DNA of 64,000 nt from Citromicrobium sp. JLT1363 (GTDB lineage Bacteria > Pseudomonadota > Alphaproteobacteria > Sphingomonadales > Sphingomonadaceae). The stretch lies in NCBI RefSeq assembly GCF_000186705.1, contig NZ_AEUE01000001.1, positions 1 through 64,000 on the forward strand. The letters are read 5' to 3'. A program made the translations under genes and the position numbers. Below the pieces are notes generated by a model. It saw nothing but the letters and a program-made list of their open reading frames with translations, made no database searches and was not told the DNA's origin. Shown here piece by piece: positions 56,856 through 64,000 of this stretch; positions within the stretch are counted from its first letter, which is position 1; every line of letters starts with the position of its first letter.

Positions 56856-57535
56856 AAGCGGTCCCAGAATCTGAAATAGAGCCCGTAATTGCACAGGTAG
56901 CGTTCGTGATGGAGCTGGTGATGGCTGGCGGTGATGATCCACCCGCCAAGCGGCGAACGGACGAGCCACCGCGGAAACATCTCCCACCCCATGTGGTTCG
57001 TGACGCCCATCACGGTCATCACGGCCAGCACGACGCCCAGCATAGCAATGTGGATGGGCACGAGGAAGACGAGAAAGGGGATAATCACCGCACCCGTGAG
57101 GGCTTCTATCGGATGGAAGCTCATCGCGGCCCATGCGGTGGGCGGCCGGCTGGCGTGATGGACGGCGTGCGCCACGCGAAAGACACGCGGGCGATGCATC
57201 CAGCGATGCGTCCAGTAGAACCAGGTGTCGTGCGCGAAGAGGTAGATCAGCACGGAGAGCGGCAGGTACCACAGCGGATAGGCGGTCCAGTCGCGGTAGA
57301 TCAGGGTCCAGCCGAAACGATCCCAGCCGAAGGCGACGATGCCCGCCGGGATGCCGAAGATTGCTGCAGAGACCAGCGACCAGCCGATCTCGCGCCGGAT
57401 CTGCTTGCGCAGCCCCGCGTGGTAACCCGGGCGCACGCGCGCGGTCAGCATGGCGAAGGCCCCGCTGGTGGCGAGGTAACGCAGCGCAACGATTGCGGTC
57501 ATCGCGATGATCGAGAGGGTGAAGGCAAGCAGCAT
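56813..57535 (-). CDS. Sterol desaturase family hydroxylase
   Basis: A 240-residue membrane-bound di-iron enzyme. Eight histidines are in the usual clusters: HDTWFYWTHRWMH, HAVHHASRPP, and HHQLHHERY. Several transmembrane helices surround them. Members hydroxylate fatty acids, carotenoids or sterol-like lipids; substrate is unknown. Confidence 0.9.
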   Translation of the reverse strand: MLLAFTLSIIAMTAIVALRYLATSGAFAMLTARVRPGYHAGLRKQIRREIGWSLVSAAIFGIPAGIVAFGWDRFGWTLIYRDWTAYPLWYLPLSVLIYLFAHDTWFYWTHRWMHRPRVFRVAHAVHHASRPPTAWAAMSFHPIEALTGAVIIPFLVFLVPIHIAMLGVVLAVMTVMGVTNHMGWEMFPRWLVRSPLGGWIITASHHQLHHERYLCNYGLYFRFWDRLCKTDRGLSQSFPR

Positions 57536-57579
57536 CGGCGACTTGCCCTATGCCGCAGATGGAGCGCGGTTGCGAGAAC

Positions 57580-58089
57580 CTATTGCTCGCCACCCCAGGG
57601 CGCGCAGGCCGGATCGCAGGCGACCGTGGCACGGCGCAGCGCGGTGCGCGCAAGCCGCTCCACCTCCACCTTGCGCCGCGCGGGGGCCAGCGGATGGCGC
57701 GCCGCCGGGCGCAGGATCTCCGCATCGTAGCCATCGGCCACGATCAGCCCGCAGCGTTCGGGCTGGAATGCCTCGCCTTCCAGGATCGCGGGATCGAGAT
57801 GCGCGCCGATCCCCCAGTAGAACTTGTCGCAATGGTCCAGGTAATCGGTCCACTTGCCATCCCCGGTCAGATCAGCGCGGGACACCTTGATCTCCACGAT
57901 GATGACATGCCCCTTGGCATCCACCCCCATCAGGTCTGCGCGGCGCCCGCCACGCAGCGGCATTTCGGTAAGCGTCCAGATGTCGTTGCGCGCGAACAGC
58001 CGCATGATCCCGCGCGCCGCCTGGCTCGCATCGCACAGCGACTCAGCAGGGGTGGCGGGGGTGTCGAGAAGGAAGGGAGCGTCGGCCAT
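57580..58089 (-). CDS. mmcB: MmcB-family DNA repair protein
   Basis: A 169-residue protein of the MmcB family named in Caulobacter, where it belongs to the DNA-damage response. The nuclease-like core has GRRADLMGVDAKGHVIIVEIKVSRADL, fitting a PD-(D/E)XK active site. Relatives are confined to alphaproteobacteria. Confidence 0.88.
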   Translation of the reverse strand: MADAPFLLDTPATPAESLCDASQAARGIMRLFARNDIWTLTEMPLRGGRRADLMGVDAKGHVIIVEIKVSRADLTGDGKWTDYLDHCDKFYWGIGAHLDPAILEGEAFQPERCGLIVADGYDAEILRPAARHPLAPARRKVEVERLARTALRRATVACDPACAPWGGEQ

Positions 58090-58152
58090 GCGCCCTAGGA
58101 ACAGACCGGAAACATCGTGTCAAGCCGCCTGCTGCGCGCGCGGTGCGGGGAG

Positions 58153-58530
58153 CTAGCAGGCGAGCGCCGTAGCCGCTTCGCCCAGCACCTGTGCGCGCCC
58201 GCGCTCGTACTCGTTCCACAGCCGGATCGCTGCGGCATGCGGGTTGGCGGAGGTGCCGTGCGCGGCGAGCAGCGCGTCGAGCCCTGCGCGCATCGTTGCC
58301 ACCAGTTCGGCCAGCGCGAAGATCGCCGCATCGCCCCGCGTGCCCTGCACGGCGGCGAGCAGGCCGATGCGCGCTTCGGCGTGGACGTCGTGAACCGGGG
58401 TGGGCCTGCCCGCGAGCATCGCGAGGACCCTCGCGGCGTCCTCTACCGCGCCCCACTGTTCGACCAGCGTGGACCCCGCGTCGAGCGGGTGCGGCGGCGC
58501 AAGATCTGCTTGGGGGGCGAGGTCGCTCAT
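58153..58530 (-). CDS. Hypothetical helical protein
   Basis: 125 residues, alpha-helical throughout, with an Ala-rich four-helix-like pattern. I do not recognise a family. It lies between mmcB and the tRNA gene. Confidence 0.6.
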   Translation of the reverse strand: MSDLAPQADLAPPHPLDAGSTLVEQWGAVEDAARVLAMLAGRPTPVHDVHAEARIGLLAAVQGTRGDAAIFALAELVATMRAGLDALLAAHGTSANPHAAAIRLWNEYERGRAQVLGEAATALAC

Positions 58531-58673
58531 GACAGGCGGACGCTACCCGTGCGAATCTTGCCAATCTCCTAAGGCCCGGCGCGTGTATGACGGGCAATGC
58601 GACGCACCCGGCGATTTTTACCGTGGCGCGCGCCCCGGCGCTTTGCTAAGCGCCCGCTTCGCGCATTCGCGAT

Positions 58674-58750
<77 letters not shown>

Positions 58751-59106
58751 GCTTTTCCGCCATTTTTGTCCGACCGACCGATTTTGCACTCCGGTGTGTT
58801 TCCGGTGAAATGGGTAGAACATTCGCGAATTATCGCGTCGCCTATGTAGCGGGCGCCGAGCTCAGGGCACATCTGTCCGCTCTCGTCCCCAATCGCGAAC
58901 GATCCCAAGATGTCCGCTATGCGCCCTAATTTTGGCCATTCGCGACGTTCGCGACGTATCCTGAAAGCCGCCGTTCGTTCAGGGTTCACCAAATGGCAAC
59001 AAGGCGCCCTAGTTTCGGTCGTTCATCGGCCCGGCGCGCAATCTCGAAAGCCGCCGTTTGTTCACATCGCGCGATACCCGGCGAGCCTCTCGCACTCAGC
59101 GGGCGG
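58751..59106. other. Gene-free region with decayed direct repeats
   Basis: 356 bases with no reliable gene. It contains two related segments, 58921-58983 and 59004-59066, aligned at a fixed 83-base offset without gaps, identical at GCGCCCT and nearly so at GAAAGCCGCCG. Such non-coding repeats are seen in Erythrobacter-like genomes. The minus-strand reading through the tRNA is a known spurious type. Confidence 0.7.
58921..59066. repeat. Pair of degenerate direct repeats, 83-base period
   Basis: Copy one spans 58921-58983, copy two 59004-59066. Best conserved blocks are GCGCCCT at the left edge and GAAAGCCGCCGTTCGTTCA (copy two differs by one base, T for C) near the right edge. Confidence 0.6.
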
Positions 59107-59625
59107 ATGCAGCTGATGACAACAATGGACGCGATCCAGGCGCAAGGCGGCGCCCGCCTTTGGAAGGCAGACGTCCTCGTGCAATGGGCGGGTCGGCGCA
59201 TCGCGATAGAGATACAGCGCTCCTACCAACACCTTCGCGACTTCGAGCGTCGGCAACAGAGATACCGGGACGCTGACGTGGAGTGCGTCTGGCTGCTGCC
59301 GCGCGACGCCTACCATAGGCTCGCGAAAGCCACGGGAAGGGTCCGCCTTAAAGAGGAATTCGGGGGAAGTTTCCCGCCTTCAGGAAGCATCGGACCATGT
59401 CTGCGGCACCTACCTGTCGCTAGCCTCCATGATCCCGAGAGGGCGGAGATCGCAGGAGCCGGACTTTTCCGAGTCACCCTCGACGCGTGGTGCCGCGCGA
59501 TACTGGAACGGCAATTTCAGTGGTCTGATGGCCTATGGATGATCGGAACAGACCCATCATCGCCGATATCCGGAATACACTCTCCGGTGACGAGGCCAAC
59601 GAACGCGACTGGCGAGCCGCGCTAA
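59107..59625 (+). CDS. CoiA-like nuclease-domain protein
   Basis: 172 residues from ATG 59107. Residues 18-65 read like the nuclease core of competence protein CoiA: WKADVLVQ (D22), then RRIAIEIQRSYQ (E35, Q37), then FERRQQRYRDADVECVWLLP. The upstream zinc-finger and helical parts found in full-length CoiA-like proteins are absent, so this may be a 5'-truncated gene; the frame does stay open back to 58993 but across the degenerate repeat. Low GC for the region. Confidence 0.65.
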   Translation: MQLMTTMDAIQAQGGARLWKADVLVQWAGRRIAIEIQRSYQHLRDFERRQQRYRDADVECVWLLPRDAYHRLAKATGRVRLKEEFGGSFPPSGSIGPCLRHLPVASLHDPERAEIAGAGLFRVTLDAWCRAILERQFQWSDGLWMIGTDPSSPISGIHSPVTRPTNATGEPR

Positions 59626-59655
59626 CATCGGTGCCGCGTCGTGACGTCTATACTC

Positions 59656-60990
59656 CTAGCGGCTGATCCGGTTGGACATTTCATCACCGACCGCCTCGAT
59701 CCTGCCGGGGTCGACCCGAAGCCCTAGGATGCTGGGCGGATTGTCACGTTCAAACAGGCGCAGGTCCTCGCGCTCGCGCGGGGTCATGCCGATCGCAGAT
59801 CGCTTCACGATGCCAGCCACCGCCTGCTGCCTGATCCAGTAGAATAGCTGATCGATGCGCTGCAGAACGATCGGAAGGTTCCCATCCGGATCCTTCCGCG
59901 ACATGTGCCGATCCATGACGGCCCGGATCGAATGCAGCCGATCCTTGGAGCTTGGATGCGTGGAATCGATGCCTCCAGTCTCACGCTTATGGAGCGACTG
60001 ACAGGCGTCCACCACCTCGATGCCCTTGAGAAAGATGTAGGGAGCGACACTGGTCAGGGCGTTCGAGTATCCGAGGCGCACCGCGGTCTCTGTCGCGAGA
60101 ACCGCTCCTGCGGCGTCCGCCTCGAACTCCGCCTCATGGGAGAAGATCGTCGCCTCGGTATCCCCGAAAGCATCGTCCCTGACGCCCACGCTCTCCGACG
60201 CAGTCTCAAGGTGACCGAGCATAAGATGAGAGAGCTCGTGCGCGATCACGAAGCGCTCCATCGCGACGTTCAGGGGGATGTAGAGTGTCAACGCGCCGGC
60301 TTCAGGGATCCACGGCTCGCTCGCGCGGACGGTGCCCAGGAAGACCATCGCGGCGAACATGTCCTCGATGCGTCGCGCGATGTCGGGGGCTTTGGCGTTC
60401 GAGACGATCCGCCGATCCTCGAAGACGATCGCACCGTCCTTCACCACGCCTCGCGTGAAGCAGGTGGCCACGATCTTGGCGAGCGAAGCGCAGAAGATGA
60501 AGAGCTCGGAATCGACGAACACATGATGATACTCGTCGTCCCAGGTGTTCGCACAGCAGAAGGCGTTGACGAGGCCCGATGGCACCGACGAGACGAGGAG
60601 CTTACGGCCGCCCGGTTCCAGGGCGGCCAGCGCCATCGTCTCCGACACTTGGTCGACGATCTGCTGGATCAGCTCGCGCGTCCGCGGCTCGTCGTATTCA
60701 CCGACCTTGGCGGAGGCGGGCCTCGTGAGCATCGCGTCGAACTCGCCCATCATTTCGCCACCGGCGCCCTCGACCGCGTCGCGCATCTTGCGCAGGTGAT
60801 CGTCGCGGATGTGCAGAGGGGCCGCGTTCGTCTCGCGGGCCAGCAGGCCCGAATACCGCTCCGCGAACCGCGCCTGCACCGATTCCGCCCAGTCACGGGC
60901 TCCCTGCAGCCGAAGCTCCGGGGTCATCTCCTCATCATCGAAACCGTCAGCCAACTCTGCTTTCCAAACTACCGTGCGGATCGGCCCCAT
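59656..60990 (-). CDS. Zinc metallopeptidase of unknown family next to Zorya
   Basis: 444 residues, no signal peptide, no clear membrane helix. The zinc motif HELSHLMLGH starts at residue 251, and EFEADAAG at 288-295 fits the M48-type third ligand (E-x-x-A-D). Upstream of it a Cys pair (FCCANTWDDEYH) and a long N-terminal helical region have no known match. Its role is unknown. Because its promoter lies next to the small ORF and Zorya genes it may be part of the same accessory locus. ATG at 60990; ATG of codon 22 is an alternative. Confidence 0.75.
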   Translation of the reverse strand: MGPIRTVVWKAELADGFDDEEMTPELRLQGARDWAESVQARFAERYSGLLARETNAAPLHIRDDHLRKMRDAVEGAGGEMMGEFDAMLTRPASAKVGEYDEPRTRELIQQIVDQVSETMALAALEPGGRKLLVSSVPSGLVNAFCCANTWDDEYHHVFVDSELFIFCASLAKIVATCFTRGVVKDGAIVFEDRRIVSNAKAPDIARRIEDMFAAMVFLGTVRASEPWIPEAGALTLYIPLNVAMERFVIAHELSHLMLGHLETASESVGVRDDAFGDTEATIFSHEAEFEADAAGAVLATETAVRLGYSNALTSVAPYIFLKGIEVVDACQSLHKRETGGIDSTHPSSKDRLHSIRAVMDRHMSRKDPDGNLPIVLQRIDQLFYWIRQQAVAGIVKRSAIGMTPREREDLRLFERDNPPSILGLRVDPGRIEAVGDEMSNRISR

Positions 60991-61172
60991 AAACGATTGC
61001 GAATACGACGAAACCCATGCCAGCTAGATCAACACGAACAGCCACGAAATCAGCAAGGGTTGCTCAATCGATGACAATGATGGGGCGGCCAAAGCAAGCG
61101 CGACTGATCTGACAGCGACACCTGCTCCACACCGCACCCGAACATCAGGACAGGATCACGGCGTAAACTGCG

Positions 61173-61343
61173 ATGAGCGGGAAGCCTGTTTCAGAACTGG
61201 CTGATCTCCCATTTGGCGGGGACATCATCGTCGATAAGGTCGAGACGCTCTATAGCGGCATTCGCCTGCACGTGGCCGAAAAGTCCTATCTAATCGAAAT
61301 CTCGTCTGGGAATACTTGGGAGTGTCCGGAGGAATTATTCTGA
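61173..61343 (+). CDS. Small hypothetical protein
   Basis: 56 residues from ATG 61173. A compact beta-rich pattern with SELADLPFGGDIIVD and LHVAEKSYLIEISSG. No ribosome site stands out and it is too short to be sure. It could be an accessory product of the Zorya locus. Confidence 0.4.
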   Translation: MSGKPVSELADLPFGGDIIVDKVETLYSGIRLHVAEKSYLIEISSGNTWECPEELF

Positions 61344-61422
61344 GGATATCGCCTAGGTTCAACTACAATGACCACAGAACTCGACAAGCCAAGCTCAAGT
61401 CCCAAAAAAATCATGAAGTTGC

Positions 61423-61531
61423 TGCGACCTGCCTTGGCGCACACTCTCGGTTTCGATAGGGTTTAGCTCGTGCGGAGCTATTCATGCCGGTTGTCGTCCG
61501 TAGGCTCGGTCTGCGAACGCTGCAGGTCGCA
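61423..61531. promoter_or_regulatory. Separated inverted half-sites upstream of zorA
   Basis: TGCGACCTGC at 61423-61432 and its exact reverse complement GCAGGTCGCA at 61522-61531, 89 bases apart, in the 223-base gene-free area before zorA. They could be binding sites for a looping regulator. Chance is not excluded. Confidence 0.3.
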
Positions 61532-61566
61532 AAAGCCTGGCACGTTCGAATGCTTCTGGGGGTTGC

Positions 61567-63492
61567 ATGAAAATTACGGAATGGCTCGGTCACGGGCTCA
61601 TCTATTTCTTCACAGAAATACCAATCATCGGCGATGCGATGGCGGCTTTCTTGGCGATTGTGCTAATCGGCGCTGCGCTCGTGATCGCCTACCATTACAG
61701 GCGCAAATATCACGCCCCACTTGCGGGCGCGATCTATGCGCGCGTTCGCCTTCTCGATGAGATAACGGGCGGCAGCACCGCCGATGTAGACCAGGCGCGC
61801 CTCGAGTTTGCGCGCAGGTTCAATGACATTGATGAGCAAATGATGGAGGCGAACGGTTCGGAGGCGCTGCCTCTGCGTAGAACTTGGGAGGAGTATCGCG
61901 AAACGATTGTCGATCCCTCGGCAGAGGTTCTTCAGAACTCCGCTCGCCCCGAACACTTCTTCGTTAATTTAGGTGACCGCCATCGTGGGTTGAACTGGTT
62001 TGCCAATATATTCATCGCACTGGGACTTCTAATCACTTTCCTGGGCATCATCGCAGCCCTTTCGACACTTGATTTCAGCGGCGGTGTCGACGCGATGCAG
62101 GAGCGGCTCAATGACTTGATGAAGGTCGCTGGAGCAAAGTTCTGGGCTTCGGTGGGAGGCATCGTGGCCTCCATCATTCTTCGTTCCTATGACTACCGGT
62201 TCGGCAAGCGGATCAATGACGGATTATCCATGCTCTGCGACAAGCTCGAGCATGGGATGGCTTATCTGCCACCGCAACGTATTGCGAGCGATCAGCTTGA
62301 ACAACTTAAAGAACAAACGCCGGCACTCCGTGCCTTCTCAGAGCAGCTTGCTGCCGCCCTCGATGGCGCTTTGGAGAAGCAGATGGCTCCCATGATCACC
62401 CATCTCGGATCGATCCAGCAGGGCATAGACAAGATCAGCGGCGGTGGCGGTGAAGCCGTCCGCGACGCGATCGCTTCAAGCGCTGGCGCTGAAATGGCCG
62501 GGCTGGCGGATGCCATTGGCGCGATGACACATTCCATGGCTTCGATGTCTGAACGGATCGAAAAACAGAGCGGTGAAGCTGATCGCCAAATCGAAGAAGC
62601 TGTCAGACGCTTCGGTCAAGCCTCGGAAGAAATGCGTTCAGCGTTTGGGGAGCTTAGTCGTAACTTCGGCGTTGTTGCTGACCGCATGCGGGAAGAAAAT
62701 GAGCAGGCCAGCGAACTTGCGAGGAAGCGGATGGACGAACTGCTGAGCAATCTCGGGAATACACTCGACGAGATGAAATCCGGTCTCGCCTCTGCTGCGA
62801 GCGAGATGGGTGAAGCGTCTGCACAGGCCGCGAATGACGCGGCCCGGATCGGCCAAGAAGCAATGGAAAAATCTTTCTCACAGTTCGTTGAACGGTTCAA
62901 TCAGACCGGCCAACCGCTGGTTGGCAGCATGAAAGATGCAGGTGAAGCCATCTCGTCGTCTGCGGATGGCCTTTCCAGTGCGCAAAGCGCCATCGGAGAT
63001 CACGCGCGTGCGATTGAGCAAGTAGCAGCGCGATCAAGTGATCTCGCTTCTGCTTTCGGAACGGTGGCCAACGACGTCGAGGCGGCTACGGCCCCTGTCC
63101 GTCAGTCGGCAGCTTCCATCGCTGAAGCAGTCAAATCCGTTGAATCTATCGTTTCAAACAATGCGCAGTCGTCCGAAAGTGCACGCGACGAGATGCGCCA
63201 ACTTGCCGCAGCGCTAAACGAGACCGCGACTGCCGCCTCCTCCGCATGGTCTGAATATCGCGCTCGTTTCGAAGACGTGGACAGAGCTCTAGGCGATGCG
63301 ATCGAGAAGATTTCTGACGCTGCGGGCAACCATGCTTCGAACCTCAACGAGCGGGTCGGCCAGATCGACAAAGCGCTGGGCGATGGGGTGGCGCAGCTCG
63401 CCGGCGCTCTCGAACCTCTCACGACCTTGCGGGATACCGTCGAGGAACTTGCTGGCATCCTTGCCAACCAGAACAGGGAAGCCGCTGAATAA
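61567..63492 (+). CDS. zorA: Zorya anti-phage membrane motor protein ZorA
   Basis: 641 residues. Transmembrane helices near 24-43, 144-166 and 186-206 surround a MotA/TolQ/ExbB-like proton-channel unit; the segment SVGGIVASIILRSYDYRFG fits the last helix of that family. A very long cytoplasmic tail (about 230-641), rich in Ala, Glu and Gln with heptad repeats, follows. This is the ZorA plan: a MotA-like stator with a long intracellular tail. It overlaps zorB by one base (TAATG). With ZorB it forms an ion-driven complex that senses phage entry. The tail in ZorA is known to transmit the signal to effector proteins. Confidence 0.88.
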   Translation: MKITEWLGHGLIYFFTEIPIIGDAMAAFLAIVLIGAALVIAYHYRRKYHAPLAGAIYARVRLLDEITGGSTADVDQARLEFARRFNDIDEQMMEANGSEALPLRRTWEEYRETIVDPSAEVLQNSARPEHFFVNLGDRHRGLNWFANIFIALGLLITFLGIIAALSTLDFSGGVDAMQERLNDLMKVAGAKFWASVGGIVASIILRSYDYRFGKRINDGLSMLCDKLEHGMAYLPPQRIASDQLEQLKEQTPALRAFSEQLAAALDGALEKQMAPMITHLGSIQQGIDKISGGGGEAVRDAIASSAGAEMAGLADAIGAMTHSMASMSERIEKQSGEADRQIEEAVRRFGQASEEMRSAFGELSRNFGVVADRMREENEQASELARKRMDELLSNLGNTLDEMKSGLASAASEMGEASAQAANDAARIGQEAMEKSFSQFVERFNQTGQPLVGSMKDAGEAISSSADGLSSAQSAIGDHARAIEQVAARSSDLASAFGTVANDVEAATAPVRQSAASIAEAVKSVESIVSNNAQSSESARDEMRQLAAALNETATAASSAWSEYRARFEDVDRALGDAIEKISDAAGNHASNLNERVGQIDKALGDGVAQLAGALEPLTTLRDTVEELAGILANQNREAAE

Positions 63493-64000
63493 TGGAAGGC
63501 GTGGTCCGCCGGAAGCCGCCTGAGGAGGGCGAAAGCTATTTTATGTCCATGACGGACATGATGGTCGGCCTGCTTCTTATCTTCATTATCCTGTTGGCCT
63601 ACTTTGCCCTCAATCTGCAGACGAAAACCGAGGAGCTGACAGGCGCTAACAGGACCCGCGCCGAGATCCTCAACGATCTGCAGCAGTCCCTGAAAGACCG
63701 AGGGCTCAAAGTGGAAATCGACACCAAGACCGGAGTTCTGAGGCTCCCCGACGACGTCCTGTTCGACAAAGGCCAATGGGAACTGACGGAGAGGGGGCAG
63801 GCTGCCATCAGCAAAGTTGCCAACGCCATGGTCGAAGTCCTGCCTTGTTATACCGCTTCCGATCTTTGCGAAGGCGAACGCTCACCCCACTTGATCGACG
63901 CTGTCTTTGTCGAGGGGCACACGGACTCTGACGTGATGTCTGGCGGCATCAACAACTATGGACTTTCTGTGCGCCGGGCAGAAACAACTTTCACCATGCT
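63492..64000 (+). CDS. zorB: Zorya protein ZorB, MotB-like (5' part, cut by window)
   Basis: The first 169 codons; the gene continues past the edge. A single transmembrane helix (about 19-40) with Asp22 in MTDMMVGLLLIFIIL, the acidic residue that carries protons in MotB/ExbD/TolR proteins. A linker leads to an OmpA-like peptidoglycan-binding domain: VLRLPDDVLFDKG and VEGHTDSDV, then NNYGLSVRRAE. This matches ZorB, the wall-anchored partner of ZorA. Confidence 0.88.
   Translation, partial: MEGVVRRKPPEEGESYFMSMTDMMVGLLLIFIILLAYFALNLQTKTEELTGANRTRAEILNDLQQSLKDRGLKVEIDTKTGVLRLPDDVLFDKGQWELTERGQAAISKVANAMVEVLPCYTASDLCEGERSPHLIDAVFVEGHTDSDVMSGGINNYGLSVRRAETTFTM

Noticed and set aside
61470-61760. 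A plus-strand ORF overlapping the zorA start
   Set aside because: It is out of frame with zorA and has a Cys/Arg-rich shadow composition; no ribosome site.

Overview
The window is GC-rich chromosomal DNA from an alphaproteobacterium. The most likely home is the order Sphingomonadales, close to Erythrobacter-like genera. This is inferred from gene content: a MmcB-type repair protein, DUF2093, a fused ThiS-ThiG, a DcaP-like porin, S9 with a long acidic N-terminal tail, and an Rrf2-led SUF operon. No database search was possible. Most of the window is core housekeeping sequence in short operons whose genes overlap by 1-8 bases.

Layout. 1-5.3 kb: the end of an RND efflux permease, a DUF445 membrane protein, a nuclease-like protein, etfBA and an ExoD-family protein. 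5.3-13 kb: sucC, an inositol-phosphatase-like enzyme, an OmpA-type lipoprotein, a CNNM/CBS transporter, a lipid-kinase-like protein, a metallophosphoesterase and the rplM-rpsI operon. 13-16.8 kb: ctaA-cutA and, divergently, a MerC-like protein and thiSG. 16.8-18.3 kb: an accessory gene for a two-helix membrane protein with a Nudix-like domain. 18.4-26 kb: a porin, fadD-like, ggt and pyrD.

26.5-28.9 kb holds an intact IS1595-family element with 24-bp perfect inverted repeats, 8-bp target duplications, a zinc-ribbon DDE transposase and five small cargo genes. It entered the last codons of a small secreted-protein gene immediately upstream of the iron-sulfur (SUF) operon. That operon (29.0-36.4 kb) runs regulator, sufB, a palindromic repeat, four unassigned small genes, sufC, sufD, sufS, sufT and sufA. 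36-58.6 kb: an adenosine-kinase-like sugar kinase, purD and xseA (start codons sharing one CATG), an M23 peptidase, rpmB, tadA, an RNase T2, nadC, a LytS/LytR-type two-component pair, a block of envelope proteases with a DsbA-like protein, an App1-type phosphatase, a PAS protein, a sterol-desaturase-like hydroxylase and mmcB.

After tRNA-Arg(CCG) at 58.7 kb the content turns accessory up to the right edge: decayed direct repeats, an orphan CoiA-like nuclease domain, a zinc peptidase, a small ORF, then zorA and the 5' part of zorB. These last two are the motor-like membrane module of a Zorya anti-phage system. The window ends inside zorB, so the effector genes that would set the Zorya type lie outside it.
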